Shown: positions 35,362 to 47,440, numbered from the stretch's first letter. The stretch: DNA of 64,000 nucleotides from Bombyx mori (GCF_030269925.1 NC_085116.1:11036001-11100000); one strand, 5' to 3'. Program-made: numbers and translations. Notes: generated from the sequence alone by a model not told the origin.

Positions 35362-35450
35362 TTAACAATATTTTTTTTCTAATCTCAACAAAGTAACTCA
35401 ATATGTTGAACTTATTTTATTATTCCAATTCTTATCTTAATACGGGATTA

Positions 35451-35785
35451 TTTTTTTACCTACCTATTTACTGGTAGTCTAAAGGGCTATTCCAGCTACG
35501 CGCGGACAGTTAGTGAGCTCACGGGCTCAATTTGAGAGAATTAGCTAACATTAGCCCTAGCAAGAGCAGTGCTTCGCTGAATCTACCACCGGAACGGAGC
35601 TGCGACTCACTGAGAAGATTCGGCTCTCGGAAGAAATTCAGTGGGTTGTGTCTATGGGTTATTTCGTTTGTCGAATTCTTGGACTTTGAATGGTGTCCGA
35701 TGCTTGAAGAGGCTCTTCAAAGCACCGAGAGTGGATTAGGGGGATCCGACATGTTCCGGGTCGTTGCCCGGCTTAAATACGGGAT
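35451..35785 (-). repeat. Family B retroposon, diverged copy
   Basis: TGAGCTCACGGGCTCAA, CCCTAGCAAGAGCAGTGC, CACTGAGAAGATTCGG and TTCAGTGGGTTGTGTC show the family; the flanks are heavily mutated. It extends as far 5' as the copy at 3445-3776 (GGGGGATCCGACATG). The 102-codon + frame (35532-35840) is antisense read-through of the element. Confidence 0.82.
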
Positions 35786-35997
35786 AACACATAAAGTAGA
35801 AAGAATACCTTGGTGTTTTATTTTGTTGGTTTATTTTTAGTTTTAGTAACGGTTCATTGTTAAATAAATTATTTGTTAGATTCACACATCATTTTATTCG
35901 TTGATTTTTGTAGCTGTTTCGTGTATTGCATTGAAAAAATTAAACACCGTATGCTGTTTTTCATAAAATAGAAGTTCATGATCATAACTACGTACTA

Positions 35998-36201
35998 TTT
36001 TTTTATTGCTGAGATGGGTGGACGAGCTCACAGCCCACCTGGTGTTAAGTGGTAACTGGAGCCTATACACATTTAAAACGAAAATGCGCCACCCACTTTG
36101 AGATATAAGTTCTAAGGTCTCAGTATAATTACAACGGCTGCCCCACCCTTCAATCCGAAACGCATTACAGCTTCACGGCAGAAATAGCCGAGGTGGCGGT
36201 G
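35998..36201 (-). repeat. Family A SINE, 5'-truncated
   Basis: From TTTTATTGCTGAGATGGG through the body to CACGGCAGAAATAGCCG; breaks off before the usual ACTGGTGG boundary. Confidence 0.9.
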
Positions 36202-37775
36202 GGTTAACAGCCTTGCAGAACATAGTAGCACAGTATGGACACAAATTTTACAGACGGACAATTCAACATAATTCCCATTTGGCGTACTCGGACGATGCGA
36301 CTATGAGGCTTAAATCCAACTTTAAAGTTTCAACTTCAATTTCAAAGTTTATAGGAAACTTCATATGGAAATACGCACCCAACAAGTGTTCATGATGCTA
36401 CTATGCATATCATACCACATGTGGTAGCGATCCTCAGTAGTGAGGGAACGATATAGAAGAAGATATCACACCTACTTTCTATATCTACATTTTTGTGTAT
36501 TGACAAATTTGGTGAGCTCATGGAATGGGGGAAAGGCTACTCATGGCCAATGGTAGTGCCAAGGTCACAACCAAATTGTTGTTTGCCTTGGAAATTCAAG
36601 TTTGAGAAGGGACACATGTCATAGCATAGCTTGAATATTCGAGGAAGAAACGAGGAAAATCTCTTATGAATTGCTATCTACTCTTACTTAAGATCCCGTG
36701 CAGCTTCTTCTGTGAGTGAAAAATGTGATTTACTGTTTAAATTTAACCGTAGTCGCTTGAAATTAGATGTTCCGTACACCCCTATCTTTTTTATAGCATT
36801 AAAAAGTTACTGATGTAAAAATAACTTCGTAATTTAAAAGAGCGTAAAAGTACAGTGTAACACTAGGGCTGGCAGGCACAATAATTCTGAGGGCTGCTCG
36901 CTAAACTATTTTACTGTGACAGCTGTCAATTAGGAATACAACAAAAATGCATATCATTGGTGCCTAAAAATCGTAAATCGATAGATACTAAAATTTTAAT
37001 GATTAAATATACTAAGCTGAATATCGAAAACAAAAATTGTAATTCAAAACATCGGATTTGATATCCTTTAAATATTGAAAATTACTTAAAAGAGGAAATA
37101 TTATAGAAATTATTAAATGTTACAAAAAAAAAACATCCTGGCAGCCCTATAGAGCGCAGAAGGGGATTAACGATATCGCCACCATGCAGACAGAAGTACT
37201 CATAAAAATACTTTTATTTCTTAGTGGTTCTTTTCGTGCAAGAAATTCACTTTTGTTTGAGAACTGAGAAATAATAGCTCAGAACAAAGGATACAATTAA
37301 GAAACATCTTTTTGAGTACACGATTTTCTAAAGAATTGTTAAAAGAGATTTGTAATTTGATATTAATTTAAAATTATATCATTGCAACTTTTATAAATTA
37401 CATTTAAAGATGAAATGATCACAAAATTCATTAAAAAATTAAAAATCTTCGCTTGTGAGTAGTGTGATATTAATTTTATTGTTCTTCTAATGTCATTGTA
37501 GACAATGTGTACATTTTTACGCTAAGATTTGATCATTGTTATGAAAACAATCTAGAGGTCGAGACCCCGTTTATTATATCAAGGGGTATAAAAAAACTAC
37601 GAACAAATCCATAAAAATCCAATTGTAGCAAAAACTAGATTCCGAGTGATGACTAATAATATCAATAACGCCATTTAAGTTTTTAATTTAAAATCAACAT
37701 TTTTACATATGTATGTACCTATAAATCTTTGTATTAGGATATCATGTTTTCGTATAATAACCGTTTTTGTTATTT
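36202..37775. other. Unique DNA, no gene recognised
   Basis: TACCACATGTGGTA at about 36413 is a 14-bp palindrome around an E-box-like CACATGTG. Frames here are short and featureless. Confidence 0.4.
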
Positions 37776-37811
37776 GACACAATATAACTATAATAATAGT
37801 TATATTGTGTC
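37776..37811. repeat. Perfect 16-bp stem hairpin
   Basis: GACACAATATAACTAT, loop AATA, then ATAGTTATATTGTGTC: a 16-bp perfect inverted repeat immediately before the GC-rich block at 37834. Confidence 0.92.
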
Positions 37812-37833
37812 GTATATGTGGGTTTTCTTCCAG

Positions 37834-38061
37834 TCAGGGTCAAAGGGTGAAGACGAATGCGGCGCGCCGCGTGACGTCACCCGCCACCTGACGCTCGGTC
37901 ACATTACATCCATTCCCGTTGTAGCTACAAGTAGGGATCATTCCTCATTCTTAAGGATCACGATTGTAACAGTAAAATTAATAATTATTATTTTGCTTAC
38001 TTGGCCAATTTATCGTGCAGCCTACATACTACTACATAGGTTATCAGTGTGCTTAGTGTGA
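37834..38061 (+). CDS. Candidate exon or GC-rich regulatory block
   Basis: A good acceptor, TGGGTTTTCTTCCAG (ending 37833), precedes a frame beginning SGSKGEDECGAPRDVTRHL that stays open to a TGA at 38061. The first 95 nt are GC-rich in AT-rich surroundings. A second frame, the one phase-compatible with the exon at 19264-19334, stops after about 19 codons. CAAGTAGGG near 37928 is a weak donor. The block also holds GGCGCGCC and GTGACGTCAC, a CRE/ATF palindrome, so a noncoding regulatory role explains the composition equally well. The last 40 residues of the open frame are hydrophobic and probably fortuitous. I do not recognise the product. Confidence 0.3.
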   Translation, partial: SGSKGEDECGAPRDVTRHLTLGHITSIPVVATSRDHSSFLRITIVTVKLIIIILLTWPIYRAAYILLHRLSVCLV

Positions 38062-38327
38062 GTTTTTTAATTTCTCGTTCGCGTAAAAGCTAACTCAAGC
38101 GCCTCTGGCGGCAAACGTCCCTCACTGGTCCAACTTCTTACAAATTCGAGTTAAGTTTTACGCGATCGAGAAGTAAAAAAACTCGCACCAATCACACAGA
38201 TCACATAGGAACTGCTAACTGTATACCACTACCAACTTTAAGACATGAAATTAGCGTAAGGTCTAGATAGCATTGGTACAAGTTTCATTGTCTCGCAATG
38301 ATTTTTACCGTCCGTAATGCAATCGTT

Positions 38328-38500
38328 TTTTATTTCCTACTTAAGTTGATAGCCTTGAGAGGCTATGTCAGTGTAACCGGGTGAGTAGGTGAGCTCATGG
38401 GGTTCAAACCTGACGTTGTTGCTAACGCGAACCCTAGTAAGAGCCGTGCTTCGCAGAATCCGGATCAGAAACACGACCCACCGAGAAGATCCGACATCCA
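38328..38500 (-). repeat. Family B retroposon, partial
   Basis: TTGATAGCCTTGAGAGGC at the tail end, then GGTGAGCTCATGGGGTTC, CGAACCCTAGTAAGAGCC and ACCGAGAAGATCCG. About 170 bp, with an internal deletion after GCTTCGCAGAATC. Confidence 0.87.
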
Positions 38501-38927
38501 ATCGAGGTTAGCAAGATGAGATTAGGTTTTAAGGCAAAGAAAACAGAAAGTGTTCTTGGATTTTATATTAATATTTTAGGTTCTTAAGTTTTCACTGGTG
38601 ACAACAACGAAAATGCTTTAAAAAGAATGTCTTCCATTTTTTTTAACAAGGAACTTACTGTTTATTTAAGACTAACCAAAACAAATTACAGCCATTTAGA
38701 TTAATTATAATATAACCGTATAAGTATTAGTTGAAAATCGATAATTTCTTTTATTGCACATTTCTGTTTTCAAATTCCTAATTTTTACCTAAGGTAAAAG
38801 ATAATAATATATTGTCTAATTGAACGAACCACGATGGAATAAGTATTTCTCGACGGCCCTGCTTACGCTAAAATATTTTGTGAACATCGCAATACAATCT
38901 AATTCGCACTATTGACAAAAGTCGAAG
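38501..38927. other. AT-rich gap, no feature
   Basis: Nothing recognised. Confidence 0.4.
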
Positions 38928-39285
38928 ACTGGTGGTAGGACCTCTTGTGAGTCCGCACGGGTAGGTACCACCGCCCCGCTTATTTCTGCCGTGAAGCAGT
39001 AATGCGTTTCGGTTTAAAGGGTGGGGCAGCCGTTGTGACTATACTGAGACCTTCATCAGGTTTGAGCCCCGTGAGCTCACCTACAAAAGTTAGGGTTACG
39101 CTGACATAGCCTCTCAAGGCTCTCAGCTTAGGTAGGAAAAAAAAAAAAAAAAAAAAACTGAGACCTTAGAACTTATATCTCAAGGTGAGTGGCGCGTTTA
39201 CGTTGTGGATGTCTATGGGCTCCAGTAACCACTTATCACCAGGTGGGCTGTGAGCTCGTCCACACGTCTAAGCAATAAAAAAAAA
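38928..39285 (+). repeat. Family A SINE interrupted by family B
   Basis: Short-form SINE from ACTGGTGGTAGGACCTC to AGCAATAAAAAAAAA, split between ACTGAGACCTT (39043-39053) and the same 11 bp at 39157-39167 by a family B insertion. Sense plus. Confidence 0.95.
39054..39157 (+). mobile_element. Family B retroposon nested in a SINE
   Basis: Runs from CATCAGGTTTGAGCCCC to CTCAGCTTAGGTAGG and a poly(A) of about 21, flanked by the 11-bp duplication ACTGAGACCTT. Severely 5'-truncated (about 104 bp), a textbook target-primed insertion product. It shows that B was active after this SINE copy landed. Confidence 0.95.
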
Positions 39286-40926
39286 CGCGAACCAGTTCTC
39301 ACAAATAAATTATTCACTTCATAAATGAACGAACCAACAATTAGCAAATATAAAAGTTTCGTAATATAAAACCGAGCTTAAGATACTAGGCGCGGACGCC
39401 ACGCCGACATCGGAGGTGGGTTAATGACTCCACAGAGGTCGGCCATTGTTTCTGTAAACAATGCACCATCGCAGGGCACCGTCAATCCATCCAGTTATTC
39501 GCTCCACTAGGTGACGCGACTCTTTAAGCTCTCAAGTGAAAAATGTACGGACGGGAATGCTTTTCAAAGGTTTTAATTAAACTTTGGTGCAACGCAGCGT
39601 GTTGATACGCCGTCTGTCATTCTGAATATTTATTTTAAAAGTTATTTACCAAACACACATTCTAGAAACTATTTCACTTTTTATTTTACATTAGAATTAG
39701 TGTTAGCACCATAATCGTTTCCATAAGTGTAAAATTGTAAACTCCGACTGATTTTTTTTCATGTCAAATGTCCTTTTCTTGAGTGAAATTTAATCATTCT
39801 ATTTTTATAAAATCTTAGGTTATAAATCGGCTTAAACAATAATTATAATAAAACTACTGGCCAGATATTAAATAATTTAACAAAAATATGTATAAATATG
39901 TATTTTATTTCGCACGAAAATCAACGTCGCGGACGAAATCGGGATGAAGCGTAATTTGAGATCATCTTGTTATGCAGCTTGGGAAACTCACTGCTGGATT
40001 GTTTCAGCTTAAGCTATTTACGTCGTCTCTCCCTGAAATATCCCTTCAATTAACTTTCGACAAATTAACGGGAAAGAGAAAAATATAAAAGCGAAATGGA
40101 GTGCGGGCGAAAGAGAAGAATAAGCGGCCTCGCGGATAATTAATGGTTTCATTTATGTTTCTGCACTTGAGAGTCTTGATTGTGCTGAGTTAGGCCGCCT
40201 TTTTACTTTTTTCCGAGTTTCAGATTGCCATTGTTAAGCCGAGGTCGGATTGGAAATCGTCAAGGCTCCATAATCATCGTATAAAAGGGCTGTAGTCAAG
40301 AGAAAATGTTTTCGTCAAGTCTATTCTTATTTCGGGACAGATTTTGAAATTCTCAGATTACTCTTAAAACATTTTAAAAGTTTTATTTTGATTATCATTT
40401 TAGTAAACGTCAAAAGATTCATTGTTTTGTTTGAGAAGTGGATGTTTGAAGGTGAGACTCCTATGTGTTATGAAATACAAAATGTTTTTTAATGTTAAAA
40501 TTCTATGCAATGGTTAATGTGACTGACAAGCGAAACAGCTACTGTCACTGTTCTTGTATTTGTTTAACTTGAAAATTTCACCAACGCTCCTAGAATTTTG
40601 CCAGTATAAAATTAATAGAGATGCCTTTCTTAAACTCCTTCTAAATTTATATTGTTCGTTCTTTAAATAATATTATTTGATAACTGCATCTTAAGCCTTT
40701 GGACTTTTTTGTTTTTAATATTTACGTTATTATCTGGTGACTGTTCTCGAAATATAATTAATATAAAATTATTTATGCAAGACGGTATTTCACAAATAAC
40801 GTCCTACACATCACCTCAGTTTAAAAACCTATCTACAGTAAGAATGTGAAATAATGAACGAAATTAACAATGACTTAATATTGAAACATTTTAGTTCATT
40901 TGGGAAATAGTGGTTGGACTCTGCCT
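39286..40926. promoter_or_regulatory. Unique block with promoter-like motifs
   Basis: At 39444-39463 CATTGTTT-CTGT-AAACAATG is a perfect 8-bp palindrome combining SOX-like ATTGTT and forkhead-like TAAACA words. A canonical GTATAAAAGGGC lies at 40279-40290. I see no transcript or frame attached to either, so a promoter call is inference only. Confidence 0.25.
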
Positions 40927-41570
40927 TAAACATAGTAACGCAAAAGTAACAAGATCCAATCAATATCCTTAGGTTTTAGTAACTATGATTTGGGTAAGTA
41001 CATAAATCAAAGAAGATTTAAACATAGCAACGCAAAAGTAACAAGATCCAATCAATATCCTTAGGTTTTAGTAACTATGATTTGGGTAAGTACATAAATC
41101 AAAGAAGATTTAAACATAGCAACGCAAAAGTAACAAGATCCAATCAATATCCTTAGGTTTTAGTAACTATGATTTGGGTAAGTACATAAATCAAAGAAGA
41201 TTTAAACATAGCAACGCAAAAGTAACAAGATCCAATCAATATCCTTAGGTTTTAGTAACTATGATTTGGGTAAGTACATAAATCAAAGAAGATTTAAACA
41301 TAGCAACGCAAAAGTAACAAGATCCAATCAATATCCTTAGGTTTTAGTAACTATGATTTGGGTAAGTACATAAATCAAAGAAGATTTAAACATAGCAACG
41401 CAAAAGTAACAAGATCCAATCAATATCCTTAGGTTTTAGTAACTATGATTTGGGTAAGTACATAACTCAAAGAAGATTTAAACATAGTAACGCAAAAGTA
41501 ACAAGATCCAATCAATATCATTACGTTTTAGTAACTATGATTTGGATAAGTACAAAACTCAAAGAAGATG
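40927..41570. repeat. Tandem array, seven copies of a 92-bp unit
   Basis: Units begin with TAAACATAG at 40927, 41019, 41111, 41203, 41295, 41387 and 41479. Units 2-6 are nearly identical. Unit 1 differs at AGTAACG versus AGCAACG, and unit 7 carries several changes (ATCATTACG, GGATAAG, ACAAAACTC). Period 92 bp, total 644 bp. Each unit contains TTAGGTTTTAG and a donor-like GGGTAAGTAC. No open frame crosses the array and no related sequence occurs elsewhere in the window. Confidence 0.97.
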
Positions 41571-44262
41571 TACCGAATTTTAATGGCTAAACGTCGCAGA
41601 TAATGTCCAAGGAATGGGAGTTTATATAAATAAAGAAAACACAAGAGCTACTAATTCTAAAGCACAAATAAAATCTTTATTCTGTAAAGCTATCGTCATA
41701 TTATTCATTAAAAAAAATACACCAGCTAGCAATTCACACGTTTGATAGAAAATATTTAAATAACGTTAGTATTTACTTGAAATTTTATTCGTAGGATTAT
41801 TCACGAATAAATAACCAAACTTAATCGAAAACACCGTTCGAATCCTAAATATCATTAATATTAGAAGAAGCACTTAAATTCGGACCGAATCTTTTAGGTT
41901 TACGGACAGGGTCGGTTCGTGTATACCTATATACTTTATGCAGATACGTAAATAGGGTGTATGGTCTATTGTTATTCGAGACACGATCGGCTGGCATCGC
42001 GATTACCTTCAACCCTGACCTAAAGAACTCGAGAAAATGACACATGTACGAAACAATTTTCACGGTGTTTTCATTGGAATTTTACACTTTACGTTTAGAT
42101 TTTGTCGACGACTACAGTTTTTTTTTTATATATCCCTCAGAAAAACATACACTATCAGAAACACTTAATGAGTTCGTTACGAGCCTAGAATTTGTGTAAT
42201 TCGTATTTGTATTAATATTATTTTGATTTAATTTATTTTAATTATTTTTACTATCTCCAGTAATGTAATAAAAATTAAGAAGTTTTTTAGTTGCAGATAC
42301 GCCGTATTGGTTCATGTTAACCAAAGGAAAAATAAAGAAATAAAAAAAGAACTTCATATTTTGAAGTAGTTTAAAGAACAAGTAACAAAACTAGGACTCC
42401 GTATGTATCAAAAGTTAACCTAAATCGCTTTTGTAATGATATTAAGCAGTATAATACGTTTTCGCTATGACACATTTAGACGTCTGACCTAACATCTTTG
42501 ACACCCATTATTCTCGGGAAAATGTTTTCCCTCGAGCCTGCCTATTTTAAATAGTTGCCTAATGGGCACGTCCTTAATTACAAAGCGAACGGAGAGAAAT
42601 CGAGCCTCCTGTTCTGATTTAATGAGAAGGTAATCGTGTGATCCCTTTCGCACAGATTTGGCTCCGCCCATCAGGCGGTGAAAATCAATAACATACTCCA
42701 GAAGTACGTTTTGTGTCGTACTACGCTGACGTATCTCTCATGAGGCCGATACGTCAACATGAAGATACGTAGTCTACGGATGTTACACCAAATCGTCATG
42801 TTTGTGACTCGTGACTTATCTAAATCGGGGATCGCTGCGTCAGAATTGTCAGAAATAGTTCTAAAATATCGATATTTATAGATGTATTAATACTGCATTT
42901 TTCGTTTTCCTTTCACGAAAATATTAAATGATTGTTATTGAATTACGAGTTTACAAATCTTACTTCTTTTACTCAACTCTTTTCATGTTTTGTTACAATA
43001 AATTTAAGTGGTGGTTAGAGTTAGTATTTGAACTTTTAATGTATATTTTATTTATTTATTCCATTCAATACAAAGTCAGGCTTACAGTTTGCACCAAAAC
43101 GCCTAACTCGTTAACACAAAAAAACATTATAGTTTTTTTTAAGTACTATTATTATGCTAAAAATAACATTATTTTAGAAAAAAGTATTCCCCAACTATCG
43201 GCAAACACGTCAGCATCCTGGATTTCGGACAGAAATTCGTTTATTTATATGAAAATTTACAGGAATCATATGCTTTGACTTTTAAAAAAAAATATGCATG
43301 GAAATGGGCCTTAATATGACGCAATGTACAAGAAATTAAAAGTCTTTTAGAAGCACATAGTAAAAGGATGCTGACAGCAATTTCACGAGTAATAAAACAC
43401 AGAATTCAGAAGCCGTATCCTTTAATTATTGCTTCACATTTTAAGAATTTGCAACTTTGTCGAGTCTACTGGGGTGTTCAGAGTTTAATTTAAAAATTCC
43501 AAACTTTAACGAGACAGGTGAACGGAACTGCTTAGCCCGTTATGAATTTTACCCCACATGGCTGTAGTTTGGGGAATTTTTCCTCGTTTCCCCGCAAACT
43601 TTACAGCATACCCCACACGTACGTATCGTGTTGAGTAATGAGCGAAACCCCTTATTTAATTACTGTGATGTTCTCATTACTGTGTGTCTGCGTGAAGGAT
43701 TGAAGAAGCAGGTTTCATCGTAAACATTGAGAATGAAAAGCTTTCTTTGGGAAATTTCTTGTTAACTCTGTCTTACATAGTAGTTTTTTAGTGATTTAAC
43801 TTTTATATTCTCTTTCTCAACAATATCATTAAAAAAAAATTAGCACTGACAGCAGACCAACTGCTCTGTATAAGTAACGATTTCTAACCTAGTTATTTCG
43901 TCACGTTTAATTATTAATAAATCATAACCCATTTAAAATTATGAAGCCATTCGGTAGATTTTACGAGCAAACTTCTAGAAAATGTGCTTAAAGCGAAGTG
44001 CGTGTGCAATTCGTATTGTATTTTATTTTATTACATTGTTGAATAAATTTTGTATTCTAAAAACTTTACATTAATGTTTTGTATTCATTTTAATGCAATT
44101 TGTTGGCATCACCAACGCAATGCACCAAGGCAATTTAATTTGGTTTTTTTTTTCGTTATATTGTTGACAACATGAGTGCGTTCGACGGCTAATTTACTTA
44201 CAAGTATATCTTAGTTGTCTGTGAGCCATTTTAATAATACAACGAGTTCAGTGTAGGCGTTA
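41571..44262. other. 2.7 kb without recognised elements
   Basis: AT-rich. TGACGTATC pairs with GATACGTCA at 42727-42756. An acceptor-like TTTTTTAGTTGCAG ending at 42298 precedes short open frames that I could not support. The 116-codon + frame (42928-43278) is AT-driven and low in complexity. Confidence 0.45.
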
Positions 44263-44683
44263 TCTATATATTAATACGTGAAGCAAAAACTTTGTATCCC
44301 TTTTTACGAAAATTGCGCTGACGGAGGAGTATGAAATTTTCAAACTTATAGAGAATATAGAGAAGAAGTGCACCATGCTAATATTTTTTTTTAAATAATC
44401 CATAAAAGATACATTAAATCAATAAAGAAAACATTACACACACTACATACCATGTATTTGACGCACACACGCATGCATACTATTTATTGTCAAACTTTTG
44501 TTCTTGACGTCTGTGGTCAAATTGAGAATAGATTAAATATTGTTTGTCTTTATTAATATATTTTTATAGTGTAGCCCGAAATTTGTGATTATAGAAGTAT
44601 AAAATACAATCATAATAGTGTACAAACTTATTATACAATTCCAATTTATTATAGTTGAATATCGACTACTGCGGGACCCCTAG
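44263..44683 (+). mobile_element. Helitron family 4
   Basis: Begins TCTATATATTAATACG after A and ends GCGGGACCCCTAG before T. The 3' hairpin is mutated (TAGTTGAATATCGACTA). 421 bp, matching 30170-30583 throughout. Confidence 0.9.
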
Positions 44684-45627
44684 TATGTTTTATTTCATCA
44701 GTTCTTAACAAACTACTTAGCCGCATATTTCACAAAAACTAGCGATTAATATAACCATTACTTTATTATGCAACCTTAAAGTCGAAGTAGATCGTGTACC
44801 TGATGCTAAGCATATTATTACCGTCAGCTTGAGACATGAGGTCGTATTGTATTACGGCTGTACTACCATACAAAAGTTTGAGTGCTATGCAGCAAATACA
44901 TAATAACTTTGTCACCTACCGAAGATTAGTGTTAGATAAGTGCACCTAAGATTATGCCTTAAGTGTGGCTTAAAAATAAGTATTCGGTCTATAAATTATA
45001 TCAATACAAAATTTAACCGTTTAGCCATCAAAATAAACGAATTATTTTTGAATAAACTTATTAATTTTACGACAATTGAATAAAAACTTCAGGGCGGAAT
45101 AATTTACCATTTCAAATAATTTATGTAGAATTATGGTGTAGCCGTAACCACACTGGGCTGGGTTGCTGTGTTCAGGGCTGTCGCTCCTGGTTGGCACACC
45201 TGCATTAATTAAGAGACTTAGCCGTTCCATTAATGAGAGACCCGAATCGTCGGGTGGCAACCCTGGCCCTGACTTAACATCGCCCTGGTTACACTTTGAT
45301 TGATTTAGGTAAACAAGATCTACACTTTGTTGAGAAATTTAAGTTGCTTCAGTTCGTAATTTAATGTGCCTATAAATTTAGATTTATTTTAGATGGAGTA
45401 AGCGTGTTTTCGTGGCGTTTTGAGATTTCAATCATTTGAGAAGACAAATTCATTGACAGCGTAAATGGGTATGACATCAATAGAAAGAACATTAATACAG
45501 TTTAAAAAAGGAATTAATGTGATTTGTTACATTGTTAAAATTTTATGTTCGTTCATAAAGTATAGGTAGATAATTGGCAACCTCTCTGATTGAAGATGTA
45601 ACTTTTCTTAAAAAAAAATATTGCTCT
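44684..45627. other. Unique DNA, nothing recognised
   Basis: A 72-codon minus frame (45042-45260) is unrecognised. No repeat family is seen. Confidence 0.4.
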
Positions 45628-45861
45628 TGTAGGCAGACTAGCATACAGCCCACCTGATAGTGAGTAGTTACCGTCGCCCATAGACTTCAGCAACGCCGGG
45701 GGCAGAATCAACTTTCTGCCTACCGTAAAGTTTTCTCCACAAGCCCCGTTTGAAGAAGAATATGTCATAGCGCTCACGAAACACCGTGGAGGAGGCGCCG
45801 GAGTCCGACATAACCCGGTTCGTTACCCCCCGGACCGGGTATCCGTAAATGGATTCACCAG

Positions 45862-45894
<33 letters not shown>

Positions 45895-46078
45895 GGAGGG
45901 AGCTCATTCTAAGCCCAGACGGTGCGTGGCAAAAAATATCTCTGGAAACGCACTGTCGATGAACGCCGTGGCTCAAGGTAGTATGGATGAACTTTACTCC
46001 GGTGGCGGGCGGCGGCAGAGCGCTAAAGAAGTAACTGTTGATGTAAAATGGTTTGTGACAGCTTAACATGGCCAGCAC
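45628..46078 (-). pseudogene. LINE family C copy with a nested insertion
   Basis: The minus strand carries the family C C-terminus: VFRERYDIFFFKRGLWRKLY followed by GRQKVDSAPGVAEVYGRR, and upstream CVSRDIFCHAPSGLRM. A piece of about 100 bp ending in a long A run (45793-45892) interrupts it. The region upstream of the insertion includes the conserved ACGCACTGTCGATGAACG (45949). The 136-codon frame reads through the insertion as a run of Phe, which shows it is not a real protein. Confidence 0.85.
45793..45892 (+). mobile_element. Small poly(A) retroposon fragment nested in the LINE
   Basis: GCGCCGGAGTCCGACATAAC through GGACCGGGTATCCG and GGATTCACCAG to about 30 A with one G. The host sequence on either side is GTGGAGG and GGGAGCTC, with GGAGG repeated as a likely short target-site duplication. 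The family is unknown to me. Confidence 0.75.
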
Positions 46079-47440
46079 TGCATTGTCAACGAGATCATCT
46101 GTGTCTGTCCTTCAATAATAATCGGACAGACAGCTATCAAATAAAACCCATCTAACTCGAAATCGTTTAAGTCTAATAACACGGCAATTACATTTGTGTT
46201 TAAGTACTTTTGTAATTTATTTAATCGAAAACAGATTTAGGATTTCGATCTACATTTATACGGGTCACTTGGTTGAAGCACTTAAATCCTTGATCAATGT
46301 TTCAGTTCCGTAATGACCAATGTCTGACGACTGATCCATTATTGGGACATTGATTTGTTTAAGAACGTTTGATGCTTTTAATTGTCCGGCTGTTTTGTTT
46401 ATTGATGAATAATTAGATTTTTATGAAATTTACGCGCTAGAATCTTCCCTGTTTCTGGTGTTTTATTTTTGCATCCACTAATTTTTCATTGTATCTTTTA
46501 CGAAATATAGCAAACTCCGACTTCGCATTCCTCAATTAGCATATTACGTCTAATGAAAATGCCCAGATTGTATCTCTTCTCAATAAACAAAGCCTTTTAA
46601 CAATTGACAGCATTACAATACTTACCTCTTAAATATTATAACATATTATATTTTTCCTAAATCTTGAATTTTTACTTATATCTTCTATTCTTTTTATACT
46701 ATTTACTGACAAATCTTATAATGCAAACGATGCTTGAAGTGAATTGTTGCGTGTATCGTGAGAAGGGATAGACACATTACAGTTTCAAAATTAAATGAAA
46801 TATTCTTTCCAAAGACACTAAAAGAATGACGAGCTATTATTGCTTGTATACAGGAATATTTTGTATGCTAATACAAACAGATTTGAGTACGACATTTTGT
46901 GCTTTTATTGAGATATTCCAAAAGAAATAAGATTGAAAATGAATTGAAAATATTGATGATACCGGAATTTGTTTACTGTTTATTTATTATATGTATAAAC
47001 GTATTTAAATATGTTTTATTAGATAATCATTTAACGATGCTAGGGCGAGTTTTAAGTATACAAGGGTTTGCGTCACCGTTCCGGCAATTTCTTTCAGCAG
47101 TTTAAAAAAACGCGCACTCTTTTTGGCTCTGTTGCGCTCGGTATTAAATAGATTTTATGATCTTTCTAATTCTTTCTATTTCATGACCACGCCAACCAGC
47201 AAAGACCACGTCTACCGATCTATGCCTAAAGGCCTAAATCAAATGACGCGTGGGGGCATCGTGTGATACGTGTGTCATCCTCCAGATTACGGATTCATGA
47301 AATTTGAACTACTAACAAACGAAAAGTATTTATTATATATTTTGGTTCGAAAATAAACATTGTATTCCGTTCATGTTGGGGTGTCCTTGCTTCTAAATTT
47401 CATGAAGATTTACTTTTTACTGATTTTAGTTTTAGATTTT
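46079..47440. other. AT-rich, no gene recognised
   Basis: Nothing beyond short frames, such as 68 codons at 46899-47105. Confidence 0.4.

Noticed and set aside
40279..40290. A TATA promoter (GTATAAAAGGGC)
   Set aside because: No initiator or transcript-like frame is attached; one TATA word in AT-rich DNA is weak evidence.
42298..42390. An exon after TTTTTTAGTTGCAG, phase-compatible with the 19264 exon
   Set aside because: Products are short and AT-driven, no donor or poly(A) context; indistinguishable from chance.
45668..46078. A 136-codon protein on the minus strand
   Set aside because: It reads through an inserted poly(A) tract (Phe run) inside a LINE C-terminus; not an intact gene.
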